This document shows positions 33,286-41,511 of a DNA stretch of 64,000 nucleotides, one piece after another (the first letter of the stretch is position 1; every line of letters begins with the position of its first letter). Source of the stretch: Desulfurispira natronophila (GTDB lineage: Bacteria; Chrysiogenota; Chrysiogenetes; Chrysiogenales; Chrysiogenaceae). The translations under genes and the position numbers were made by a program. A model generated the notes under the pieces. It saw only the letters and a list, made by a program, of their open reading frames with translations, was not told the DNA's origin and searched no databases. The stretch lies in the NCBI RefSeq assembly GCF_014203025.1, contig NZ_JACHID010000001.1, positions 1 through 64,000 on the forward strand, written 5' to 3'.

Positions 33286-33967
33286 ACTGCTGGTTACGGT
33301 TGCACGTAAAGGAATTGCACCAAAAATTGTTAAAGCCACTAAAAAAGCTGGTGCTGAGGGAGGAACCACTATATTGGGGCGAGGTACCGGCTATATGCAA
33401 CGTAGCTTTCTGGGTATCCCCATTGAGCCCGAGCGGGAAATTGTACTTACCCTGATACCCAGCGAGATGGTTGAATCAGTGTTGGAGGCTGTTGCACGCT
33501 CGGGTAAATTTTACCAAGAGGGCAATGGCGTTGCCTTTGTTATGAATGCCTGTATGGTGGCGGGAATTGCCCACTTGAAAATTCAATGTGATTTGGATAG
33601 TTACCAGGGAGGATATATGGAGCGAACTCCGCACGAACTGATAATAACCATAGTAAATCGTGGTAACGCTGAACTGGTTGTCGATGCAGCCCGTGAAGCA
33701 GGCGCTGGTGGTGGTACCATTATTTATGGGCGGGGTACAGGTATTCACGAGCAGGCCAAACTTTTTTCTATTGCGATTGAACCAGAGAAGGATCTCGTGT
33801 TGACTCTTATCGAGAGCGATCGTACTGATGCGGTGTTACATGCTATTCGCCAAGGTACAGGGCTGGATGAACCAGGTAAGGGGATAGCCATGGTGCTTCC
33901 TGTAGAGCGCACAATTGGCATCAGTAGGCTTTGTGGAGAAGAAATAGCAGCCCAAGTTGATAAGTGA
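33272..33967 (+). CDS. Tandem-domain P-II-like signalling protein
   Basis: A 231-residue protein made of two P-II-type domains in one chain (about 1-108 and 120-225). Each repeats GAxGGTxxxGRGTG, IEPExxxVLTLI and a Gly-x-Gly-x-Ala-x-Val end segment (EGNGVAFVMNACMVAGI; GKGIAMVLPVERTIGI). Canonical P-II proteins are single-domain trimers of about 112 residues binding ATP/ADP and 2-oxoglutarate; the T-loop region here differs. ATG 33272 with AGGAG is chosen over a longer frame that overlaps the DUF1538 gene. Confidence 0.8.
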   Translation: MINHKLLVTVARKGIAPKIVKATKKAGAEGGTTILGRGTGYMQRSFLGIPIEPEREIVLTLIPSEMVESVLEAVARSGKFYQEGNGVAFVMNACMVAGIAHLKIQCDLDSYQGGYMERTPHELIITIVNRGNAELVVDAAREAGAGGGTIIYGRGTGIHEQAKLFSIAIEPEKDLVLTLIESDRTDAVLHAIRQGTGLDEPGKGIAMVLPVERTIGISRLCGEEIAAQVDK

Positions 33968-33984
33968 TTTTCCATTGCAGCTTG

Positions 33985-34019
33985 GAGCGTAACAATCGTA
34001 CTGGAAAAAAGTTACGCTC
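33985..34019 (+). terminator. Hairpin after the P-II gene
   Basis: The perfect 9-bp arms GAGCGTAAC and GTTACGCTC are separated by 17 bases, starting 18 bp past the stop. No T-run follows, so it is a weak terminator candidate, but it marks the end of the DUF1538/P-II unit. Confidence 0.4.
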
Positions 34020-34143
34020 ATTGCCATCCAGAGCCTGCAAGGGGTATGTGTCACGCGAGTAAACCTATATGATTGGGAGGATGGGTTCATAAGCTGAACG
34101 TTGCCTTGATATCAATGAGAGAGCCTGAATTGCGAGGTTTATC

Positions 34144-36216
34144 ATGCGTGTAGTCATAGTAGATGACTCAAAGACCATTCTCCATTCCCTGGAGGAGCTT
34201 CTGGAGTCCGGGGAGCTTGGTGTCACAACCCAGGCGTTTGCCGATCCTCTGGAGGCGCTTCCGTGGTGTCAGTGCCATGAGGTGGATCTTTTGCTGGTAG
34301 ACTATATGATGCCAGAGATTGACGGTCTCGAATTTATACGTCGATTTCGTAATACAAAACGCAATGCCCACATCCCCGTTCTGGTTATTACGGCCAATTC
34401 AGATCCGGAGATTCTTTACGCAGCGCTGGACACTGGGGCCAATGACTTTCTTACTAAACCACTCGATAAGCTTGAACTTCTTGGTCGAGTTCGCAATATG
34501 TTGCAACTTCGCCGCTATCAGAAAGAGCTCTCTCAGCACGCCCAGCGTCTGGATCATGAAGTCAGACGCACCAGTGTCGATTTGCGCAACAAGGAAAACA
34601 CGGTTGCTCGCCAGCACCAGCGCCTTATGTTGGCGCAACAGGTTGCATCCCTGGGCAGCTGGGAGCTAGACCCTGTTACGGAGCATATAACCCTGAGCTC
34701 AGCTCATGGGATTTTACTTGGCATTGATGCTACTGAGGCTCAGTCAGATCTGGTGTGGAAGCTGCGCTCATACATAGGGCACTTTGTTCATGAAGACGAT
34801 CGCTTCATGGTTCGTCAGCATATGGATGATGCTATGGATAAGCTCAAACGCGGCGTTTTTCGTGGTGACAGCTTTGAGATGCGTATCGTTGATAACGACA
34901 AGCAGGTTCGCTTGTTTCGCGCCATTACTGTTCCGTCTCCCCCCGCTTCCCCAGAGCCCAGTACTCTATTTGGGATTGTGCAGGATATTACTTTGCACCG
35001 ACAGCGTGACGAGGAGGTGAGAACCCTCTCCAAGGCTGTGGAGCAAAGCGGAAGTACTGTCATAGTAACCAATACCAGTGGGGATATTGAGTATGTCAAC
35101 CCCAAGTTTTGCGAGGTTACCGGATATAATGCCCATGAAGTCAAGGGCGTTAATCCTCGCTTTCTCAAGCCTGATGATATTCCAAGTGAGCACTTTGATC
35201 AACTTTGGCAGAGCCTGGCTGCTGGGCGTCAGTGGTATGGTGAGCTACAGAATCGCCGTAAGGATGGGAGCACTTACTGGGAAATTGCATCTATCTTCCC
35301 GGTCACTGATGATCGGGGTGTTGTAACCCACTATGTCAGTATCGGTGAGGATATCACAGCCCAAAAAGAGCTTGAGCAGCAGCTGCGTCAGCTGAATCGC
35401 ACCTTGGAGCAAAAGGTCGAGACTGAAACTCGCAAGCGCATGGAGCAGCAAACTTTGTTGCTGCAGGAATCACGAATACTTGCTATGGGGGAAATGATTG
35501 GTGCTATTGCACACCACTGGCGCCAGCCCCTTAATGCCCTGGGTCTGATGATTCAAAAAGTTCGTATGGATTATGAAATAGGTGAGATAAGCCAATCGAG
35601 CATGGATGAGTTCGTGCAATCAGCTATGAACTCTATTCAGGATATGTCCCATGTTATTGATGAGTTTCGTGAGCTTTTTGAGCAGGATGTTCACAGTACC
35701 AGTTTTGATTTGATGAGCTCGCTGCAAAGTGTACTCAAGGTTATGAAAGCGCAGCTGGAAAATAATTACATAGAAGTAAAGGTGCCCGATGCAAATCCCG
35801 GGAAATTTATACTTTTTGGCCCTGAACACAGCTTCCAGCAGGTGTTGTTGTGTGTTCTAGGTAATGCCAAGGATGCCATAGTGCAAAATCAGTCGTCAGA
35901 TCGTTGCATTGTAGTCACCGTGGAGCTTGACCAGGCAGCGGATACCGTTCTTGTAACAGTATCGGACACTGGCGGTGGTATTGATCCAGCGATTATGCCG
36001 CGTATTTTTGAGCCATATTTTACGACCAAGAATCGTGGTAGTGGTAGTGGTATTATTGCTGGCACTGGTGTGGGGTTGTATATGTCTAAAATTATAATCG
36101 AAGAGCGTATGGGAGGTGTATTGCAAGCGCGCAATCACAAGTTTGGAGGCGCTGAGTTTGTGATTAGCCTGCCAGCCTCTACAGCACCTGACGGGAGACT
36201 AGCATGGCAAAATTAG
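34144..36216 (+). CDS. Receiver-PAS-PAS hybrid histidine kinase
   Basis: A cytoplasmic 690-residue kinase with no membrane helix. Order: receiver (1-120, Asp53 in LLVDYMMPEIDG), a short coiled coil, PAS (about 160-290), PAS (about 305-415, ending HYVSIGEDITAQKELE), a coiled coil, a HisKA-like dimerisation domain with His457 in IAHHWRQPLNALG, and HATPase (GNAKDAI; DTGGGIDP; GTGVGLYMSKIII). The HWRQPL box is typical of a kinase clade common in Epsilon- and Delta-type bacteria. The last 13 bases overlap nikR. No cognate output protein is adjacent. Confidence 0.9.
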   Translation: MRVVIVDDSKTILHSLEELLESGELGVTTQAFADPLEALPWCQCHEVDLLLVDYMMPEIDGLEFIRRFRNTKRNAHIPVLVITANSDPEILYAALDTGANDFLTKPLDKLELLGRVRNMLQLRRYQKELSQHAQRLDHEVRRTSVDLRNKENTVARQHQRLMLAQQVASLGSWELDPVTEHITLSSAHGILLGIDATEAQSDLVWKLRSYIGHFVHEDDRFMVRQHMDDAMDKLKRGVFRGDSFEMRIVDNDKQVRLFRAITVPSPPASPEPSTLFGIVQDITLHRQRDEEVRTLSKAVEQSGSTVIVTNTSGDIEYVNPKFCEVTGYNAHEVKGVNPRFLKPDDIPSEHFDQLWQSLAAGRQWYGELQNRRKDGSTYWEIASIFPVTDDRGVVTHYVSIGEDITAQKELEQQLRQLNRTLEQKVETETRKRMEQQTLLLQESRILAMGEMIGAIAHHWRQPLNALGLMIQKVRMDYEIGEISQSSMDEFVQSAMNSIQDMSHVIDEFRELFEQDVHSTSFDLMSSLQSVLKVMKAQLENNYIEVKVPDANPGKFILFGPEHSFQQVLLCVLGNAKDAIVQNQSSDRCIVVTVELDQAADTVLVTVSDTGGGIDPAIMPRIFEPYFTTKNRGSGSGIIAGTGVGLYMSKIIIEERMGGVLQARNHKFGGAEFVISLPASTAPDGRLAWQN

Positions 36217-36614
36217 TGCGCTTCGGCGTCTCTTTGGATGAGCAATTGCTGAAGCGCTTCGACAAACGCATTCAACGAAAACGCTACACGAACCGCTCAG
36301 AAGCGATACGAGATCTTATTCGCCAAGAGCTGGTCATGGAGCAATGGCAACAGGACGGGCAAAGTGTGGCGGCTGCCATCACTATGGTTTATGACCACCA
36401 CCAGCGTGGACTGGTGGGAGACTTGATGGAAATACAGCATGACTACCACGACCTGATTCTTTCCAGTCAGCATATTCACCTCGATCACAATCATTGTCTG
36501 GAGGTGATAGTTACCAAAGGATCTCCCTCTCGACTGGAAGAGCTTCACAGTCGCTTGCAGGCGCAGCGAGGAGTCTTTCACGTAGGTTTGTCAATTACCA
36601 CTGCCAATCCCTGA
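36204..36614 (+). CDS. nikR: Nickel-responsive regulator NikR
   Basis: A 136-residue ribbon-helix-helix repressor with a C-terminal ACT-like metal domain. The RHH is VRFGVSLDEQLLKRFDKRI...NRSEAIRDLIR. The high-affinity nickel ligands are all present with the E. coli spacing: His79, His90, His92 and Cys98 (H-x10-H-x-H-x5-C). It normally represses nickel uptake genes; none is in the window, so targets lie elsewhere. Its overlap with a kinase gene is unusual. Confidence 0.95.
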   Translation: MAKLVRFGVSLDEQLLKRFDKRIQRKRYTNRSEAIRDLIRQELVMEQWQQDGQSVAAAITMVYDHHQRGLVGDLMEIQHDYHDLILSSQHIHLDHNHCLEVIVTKGSPSRLEELHSRLQAQRGVFHVGLSITTANP

Positions 36615-36665
36615 TGCCTACTTAGCAGCCTGGAAAGCATGCATGTCAACAGCGAAAGGAGTTCT

Positions 36666-37436
36666 ATGTCAACCGATCCCTACACCATGTTGAAGTACTT
36701 GATGGATACGCTTAATGGTCCAGACGGTTGCCCGTGGGATCGCGAGCAAACCCATCAGTCACTGCGCCAGTATATGATTGAAGAAGCCTATGAAGTTGTA
36801 GATGCTATTGATGCAGAGGACGACGCTGAGCTGCAGGAGGAGCTGGGAGATGTGTTATTGCAGGTCTTCTTTCACAGTGATATAGCCCGTCGCAGAGGCG
36901 TTTTTGACGTGGATGACGTGGCACGTGGCCTGTACGAGAAAATGGTACGGAGGCATCCCCACATTTTCGGTGCGGAATGCCTTGGCAGTGCGGATGAGGT
37001 TTTGCAACAGTGGACAGAGATAAAAGCCGCGGAAAAAGACTCACGGCAGAGTGTACTGGACGGAATCCCACGCCAGCTGCCATCTCTGGCACGTGCATAC
37101 AAGCTGCAAAAGCGGGCAGCTCGTGTTGGTTTTGATTGGGAGCAGGCTTCTGAGACGCTCGATAAAATTGAAGAGGAAATTGCTGAGCTGCGCAGTGCCA
37201 TGGACAGTGAAGAATACGATGGTATAGAGGCTGAGTTAGGCGATTTGCTTTTCAGTGTTGTAAATTGTGCGCGCAAGTTGGGTGTGGAACCAGAAACGGC
37301 CCTGAATCGTACCAATGAAAAATTTTCCCGTCGTTTTCGTCAAGTAGAAAAAGGCATGGGTGTCGATGGTAAGTTGACATTACAGGAGCTTGACCAATTG
37401 TGGAATGAAGCTAAACAGAAGGAGCGTAAACCATGA
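36666..37436 (+). CDS. mazG: Nucleoside triphosphate pyrophosphohydrolase MazG
   Basis: Cleaves NTPs/dNTPs to monophosphates and PPi, cleaning the pool or modulating ppGpp. At 256 residues it is the long two-domain form: the first MazG domain has GCPWDREQTHQSLRQY and the metal motif EEAYEVVDAI...EELGDVLLQ; a second similar segment is EAELGDLLFSVVN near the C-terminus. ATG 36666 follows AAAGGAG. Its stop overlaps the pyrR start (ATGA). Confidence 0.94.
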   Translation: MSTDPYTMLKYLMDTLNGPDGCPWDREQTHQSLRQYMIEEAYEVVDAIDAEDDAELQEELGDVLLQVFFHSDIARRRGVFDVDDVARGLYEKMVRRHPHIFGAECLGSADEVLQQWTEIKAAEKDSRQSVLDGIPRQLPSLARAYKLQKRAARVGFDWEQASETLDKIEEEIAELRSAMDSEEYDGIEAELGDLLFSVVNCARKLGVEPETALNRTNEKFSRRFRQVEKGMGVDGKLTLQELDQLWNEAKQKERKP

Positions 37437-37963
37437 AGTTGATCATGAATGCTCAAGAGATAGATCAGACGATAACCCGGGTAGCCACCCAAGTGATCGA
37501 AAGTCATAAAAACATGGAGCACACCTATGTGATTGGCTTACGCACTCGAGGGGAGTTTATTGCGCAACGGTTGGTAAAAAAAATACAACAGTTCAGCGGG
37601 AAAGAGGTTCCCTTTGGGGTTATGGATGCTACGCTCTATCGCGATGACTTATCCATGGCTCAGTCGGCTCCTATTCTCAAAGGGCCGGTGAGCACGCTGG
37701 ATTTTGATGACAAAAAAGTACTCATTGTTGATGACGTCATGTTTACCGCTCGCACTGCCCGCAGTGCGCTCTATTGCGTTATGGATCATGGGCGTCCTGC
37801 CTTGGTGGAATTTTTTGTGCTCATCGACCGTGGCCATAATGAGCTTCCGCTTTATGCACGCTATAAGGGCAAGGAAATCCCCACATTCCGCAGTGAACGA
37901 GTGAAAGTATGCCTGCAGGAAATAGACGACGAAGATGCGATCTACATCACACAAGCACAATAG
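37433..37963 (+). CDS. pyrR: PyrR: pyrimidine regulatory protein / uracil phosphoribosyltransferase
   Basis: A 176-residue PRT-fold protein; PyrR attenuates pyr mRNAs on binding UMP and may salvage uracil. The PRPP loop is VLIVDDVMFTARTARSA (residues 96-112), in which the usual Thr-Gly-Arg is Thr-Ala-Arg. Also visible are GLRTRGEFIAQRL and LYRDDLS. It sits directly before pyrB, as in Gram-positive and some diderm pyr operons. I saw no convincing anti-antiterminator structure between them, so any regulation would act further upstream or is lost. Confidence 0.92.
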   Translation: MKLIMNAQEIDQTITRVATQVIESHKNMEHTYVIGLRTRGEFIAQRLVKKIQQFSGKEVPFGVMDATLYRDDLSMAQSAPILKGPVSTLDFDDKKVLIVDDVMFTARTARSALYCVMDHGRPALVEFFVLIDRGHNELPLYARYKGKEIPTFRSERVKVCLQEIDDEDAIYITQAQ

Positions 37964-37980
37964 GAGTGCAGGAGGCCCCC

Positions 37981-38904
37981 ATGGAGTTCAATCAAAAGCA
38001 CATTTTGGGATTGTATCACCTAAACACCGAAGAGATCACCCTGCTCCTTGATACTGCCAGGGAGTTTAAAGGAATCAATACCCGCTCAGTAAAAAAAGTA
38101 CCCCCTCTTAAAGGTCGTACGCAGATAAACATGTTCTTTGAAAATTCCACCCGCACCCGGACCTCTTTTGAAGTTGCGGGTAAACGACTCAGTGCAGATA
38201 CCATAAACTTTTCCTCTTCTAGTTCCTCCACCAGCAAAGGAGAAACTCTGCTGGATACCGCCAAAAACATTATGGCCATGCATCCGGATGTTATTGTGTT
38301 ACGTCACGGAGTTTCAGGTTCCCCCAAGCTGCTGGCAGAAAATATTGATGCCAGCGTCATCAACGCTGGTGATGGAGCTCATGAGCACCCTTCTCAGGCT
38401 CTGCTGGATATGTTTACTATCCGTGAGCACATTGGTGATCTCAAAGACGTTAATGTCCTGATTGTAGGAGATGTGGCCCACAGTCGGGTGGTGCGCTCCA
38501 ACATTATCGGCTTGAACAAAATGGGTGCTAATGTTCGTCTGTGTGCCCCACGAACTATGATGCCTCGCCACTTTCATATCGATGATGTTCCCATCAGTGC
38601 TGATCTGGAGGAAAATCTCCCTTGGGCCGATGTGGTGATGATGTTGCGTATACAAATGGAGCGCCAACACGGACCGTCTCTTTTCCCTAACGTTACCGAG
38701 TACTCTCGCCTGTGGGGCTTGAATAAGCGGCGATTGGAGCTTATGCGGCCCGACGCTATGGTCTTGCATCCAGGGCCGGTCAACCGTGGCGTTGAGCTTG
38801 CCCCTGATGTAGCTGACAGTAGTCGTAGTTTTATTCTGCGTCAGGTAGAAAATGGTGTAGCAGTACGGATGAGTATGCTTTTTCACGTATTGCACGTAGG
38901 TTAG
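37981..38904 (+). CDS. pyrB: Aspartate carbamoyltransferase catalytic subunit
   Basis: Condenses carbamoyl phosphate with aspartate, the committed step of pyrimidine synthesis. At 307 residues it has the carbamoyl-phosphate motif FFENSTRTRTSFE, the SSSSSTSKGE loop, HEHPSQALLDMFT, and HPGPVNRGVEL at the C-terminus. A GCAGGAGGCC site precedes ATG 37981; the frame is open further up, inside pyrR. No pyrC or pyrI follows; nth comes next. Confidence 0.96.
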   Translation: MEFNQKHILGLYHLNTEEITLLLDTAREFKGINTRSVKKVPPLKGRTQINMFFENSTRTRTSFEVAGKRLSADTINFSSSSSSTSKGETLLDTAKNIMAMHPDVIVLRHGVSGSPKLLAENIDASVINAGDGAHEHPSQALLDMFTIREHIGDLKDVNVLIVGDVAHSRVVRSNIIGLNKMGANVRLCAPRTMMPRHFHIDDVPISADLEENLPWADVVMMLRIQMERQHGPSLFPNVTEYSRLWGLNKRRLELMRPDAMVLHPGPVNRGVELAPDVADSSRSFILRQVENGVAVRMSMLFHVLHVG

Positions 38905-38906
38905 CG

Positions 38907-39569
38907 ATGCCGGTTATTCTCAGTGGTGACAGGGTAAGGCAGGTAGTGGCAACCTTGGAGGATACCTACCCTGATGCTGCACCGGAACTGGACTTCTCGA
39001 ACCCGTTTGAGCTCGTTATCGCCGTTATGCTCTCTGCCCAGTGTACTGATGTTCGAGTGAACCTGGTAACCCATGAACTTTTCGCTCGTTACCCTGATGC
39101 TCAGTCTTTGGCCTCTGCAAACATTGAAGATGTAGAAAGCATTATCAGAACCTGTGGGCTGTATCGCAATAAATCACGCAATGCTATAGCTGCAAGCCAG
39201 ATGATAGTGGACAGATTTTGCGGCGAGGTTCCAGCAAGCAGAGAGGAGCTGCAGCAGCTGCCGGGAATAGGTCGCAAGAGCGCTAATGTCATATTAAGTT
39301 GTGCCATGAGCCAGGATGCTATTGCTGTCGATACCCATGTTTATCGGGTGAGTCGCCGCATTGGTTTGTCCGATGCCAGCACAGTGCTGGGAGTAGAGAA
39401 AGATCTTATGGACGCGACTCCTCGAAAAAAGTGGTCACAGCTGCACCACCTGCTTATTTTTCACGGTCGCCGCTGCTGCAAGGCTCATAAGCCCCAGTGT
39501 CAGACCTGCACTGTGGCACATTTGTGTGGTTACAATGCCAGTAGGAATAAGAGTAGCAGCGCACGATAG
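38907..39569 (+). CDS. nth: Endonuclease III
   Basis: A DNA N-glycosylase/AP lyase for oxidised pyrimidines, 220 residues. The helix-hairpin-helix is LPGIGRKSANVIL with catalytic Lys124; the catalytic Asp142 lies in AVDTHVYRVSR. The C-terminal 4Fe-4S loop is C-x6-C-x2-C-x5-C (CKAHKPQCQTCTVAHLC). It starts two bases after the pyrB stop. With mutM, the window holds two oxidative base-excision enzymes. Confidence 0.96.
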   Translation: MPVILSGDRVRQVVATLEDTYPDAAPELDFSNPFELVIAVMLSAQCTDVRVNLVTHELFARYPDAQSLASANIEDVESIIRTCGLYRNKSRNAIAASQMIVDRFCGEVPASREELQQLPGIGRKSANVILSCAMSQDAIAVDTHVYRVSRRIGLSDASTVLGVEKDLMDATPRKKWSQLHHLLIFHGRRCCKAHKPQCQTCTVAHLCGYNASRNKSSSAR

Positions 39570-39635
39570 CACTGTTGATGGTGCTCAGGGTCAGCACTGC
39601 TTTCAAGGATCATTTAAAGAAACCCTCAAATGAGC

Positions 39636-40577
39636 CTATCCGCCGGGGAATATAATGGGTGAAGGCTGGTGAGAGGCATTGCCACTTTCGCTTGTTTCCT
39701 TTTGGCCAGATGGTGCGCTGGCCCACATGTGGCGATGGAAGTGGGTGTATATTCCCCGCTCTTCCAATTCTTTCTTTAGTTGTGTGCGCATCTCAGAGCG
39801 CATATTCCAGGCATCAGCAGGGTGGCTCACCCATGCGGCCAGCCAGCACTTGACACCTTCTTTCTCCAGGGCCATGGTCCAGAAGCTGGGTGGCTCAACA
39901 TCACAGAAATACTTGTTTTCCTCAGCTATCCGCAGGGAAATTTCCTGTATTACATCGATATCAGCTTCATAGGAAACCATAAACTCCACATGGGCCCAAT
40001 AGTAGCTATCAACAATGGAGTAATTGATAAACTCTTTTTCCAGCATACGGCTGTTAGGAATAATGTATCGCCGCCAGTCCCAGATTTTAATGACGGTGTG
40101 AGTGACGGAGATATCCTCGACGGTCCCGTAGTGCCCGTCCATGATAACAGTGTCACCAATGCGCAGTTGGTGAGAGAATGAAATAACTACCCCGGCGATA
40201 AAGTTTTGTACAAAAGTTTTGGCAGCAAAACCCACGACTACCGCAAAGGATGCCGCAAATGTTGAGAGGACAGCGGCCGGGATAAATCCCATAAACGGCA
40301 GAATCAGGGCCATGATCCAGATAATAAAAATACTGGCAACCAGTACTCGTCGTATAATGGTGAAACGGTTGGATATGCTGGCTAGAGCACTGCTTCTTGC
40401 TCGTTGTACTGGGTTTTTGTGGGGTGAAGTCGTGCGCACGGCGTCAAATCGGTGGAAATCTTCCATACGTGTAGCGCGCTGTAGCTCAATTTGCCGTATG
40501 CGTCGCCTTACCCACCACAATATGAGTGCGCCAGTAACAAAGGTTATGACAAGATAAGTTATAAATGGATAGCTCAT
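39636..40577 (-). CDS. Small-conductance mechanosensitive channel (MscS family)
   Basis: A 313-residue membrane channel relieving hypo-osmotic stress. Two to three helices (about 3-22, 80-100, 105-135) precede the pore-helix-like AAVLSTFAASFAVVVGFAAK and TFVQNFIAGVVI. The beta domain has LRIGDTVIMDGHYGTVEDIS and IPNSRMLEKEFINYS. ATG 40577 is chosen because a TATAAT box ends six bases before it; an in-frame ATG nine codons upstream (40604) lies within that promoter. It is convergent with nth. Confidence 0.9.
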   Translation of the reverse strand: MSYPFITYLVITFVTGALILWWVRRRIRQIELQRATRMEDFHRFDAVRTTSPHKNPVQRARSSALASISNRFTIIRRVLVASIFIIWIMALILPFMGFIPAAVLSTFAASFAVVVGFAAKTFVQNFIAGVVISFSHQLRIGDTVIMDGHYGTVEDISVTHTVIKIWDWRRYIIPNSRMLEKEFINYSIVDSYYWAHVEFMVSYEADIDVIQEISLRIAEENKYFCDVEPPSFWTMALEKEGVKCWLAAWVSHPADAWNMRSEMRTQLKKELEERGIYTHFHRHMWASAPSGQKETSESGNASHQPSPIIFPGG

Positions 40578-40583
40578 GGTTTT

Positions 40584-40611
40584 ATTATAGCAGAAATCTC
40601 GCATCTGACGA
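40584..40611 (-). promoter_or_regulatory. Promoter candidate for the MscS gene (leaderless)
   Basis: Minus strand TCGTCA, 16-base spacer, perfect TATAAT, then six bases to ATG 40577. No ribosome site fits between, so the transcript would start at or next to the start codon. Confidence 0.4.
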
Positions 40612-40747
40612 TGCCCATTTGTGTGTCTGTATATTTTTTCTCAATTCATATTGTTGCTGTGATTTGCCTAAAAAGCATTGATAATTACCAAAGGGGTAGA
40701 TATTATTGCCTTGCAAACAAGACAATTTACTGAGCAGGAGCCTGGCC

Positions 40748-41500
40748 ATGCGAGTACTGATAATCGAAGACGAAGCCCCGGCAGTAAACGAATTGCGCTA
40801 CATTCTCAAGCAGCTGGATGATATTACGGTGGTTGGTGACGCTCAAAGTGGCCTCAAGGGTCTTGAAATGATACGCAAGCATCGTCCGGATGTTGTCTTT
40901 CTGGATATAGAGATTCCCGATCTTGGCGGCTTTGATGTGGCAGCAGAGGTCGTTGAGTATGCACAGAGTCCACTAATAATATTTTGTACTGCCTACGATG
41001 AGTATGCCATCAAGGCTTTTGAGGTGAATGCGGTTGATTATATTCTCAAGCCTTATGACGATGAGCGTATTTCCCAGGCTTTGTGGCGGGCTCAAAAGCG
41101 TCTGGATGAAAAGCGAATCTACAACGATCAGGTGCGCAGTGCCATGCACCAGATTGTCGACAACAGATTGCGTAAGATTGTGGTGGAGTCCAAAGGTCGA
41201 CTGAAGGTTATTGATCAGGAAGATATATACTGGATAGGCGCGTCCGTCGGCAAAACAGAGTTTCATACATTTGATGATATTTACTACTCCAATCATACGC
41301 TGCAAAATCTGGAGAAAATTCTGGATGACAAGCTTTTTCTGCGGATACATCGCTCTCACATTATCAACCTTAATAAAGTGCGCGAACTTATCCCCTGGTT
41401 TAGCGGTTCCTTTCAGGTTGGAGTTGATGACAAAGAGAAAACCAATCTTGCGGTTGGGCGTGACAAGGTCAAAGTTCTAAAAAGTATTCTCAATTACTGA
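40748..41500 (+). CDS. LytTR-family response regulator
   Basis: A 250-residue two-domain regulator. The receiver (1-118) has Asp in VVFLDIEIPDLGG and Lys in VDYILKPYDDE. A LytTR DNA-binding domain (about 145-248) has FLRIHRSHIINLNKV. GGAG precedes ATG 40748. The next gene, a DctP-like binding protein, follows after 11 bp. No LytS-type kinase is adjacent, so the input is unknown. Confidence 0.92.
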   Translation: MRVLIIEDEAPAVNELRYILKQLDDITVVGDAQSGLKGLEMIRKHRPDVVFLDIEIPDLGGFDVAAEVVEYAQSPLIIFCTAYDEYAIKAFEVNAVDYILKPYDDERISQALWRAQKRLDEKRIYNDQVRSAMHQIVDNRLRKIVVESKGRLKVIDQEDIYWIGASVGKTEFHTFDDIYYSNHTLQNLEKILDDKLFLRIHRSHIINLNKVRELIPWFSGSFQVGVDDKEKTNLAVGRDKVKVLKSILNY

Positions 41501-41511
41501 GCCACATAACA

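Noticed and set aside
37436-37981. PyrR-controlled attenuator at the pyrR-pyrB junction
   Set aside because: The spacer is only 17 bp, too short for the antiterminator/terminator pair.
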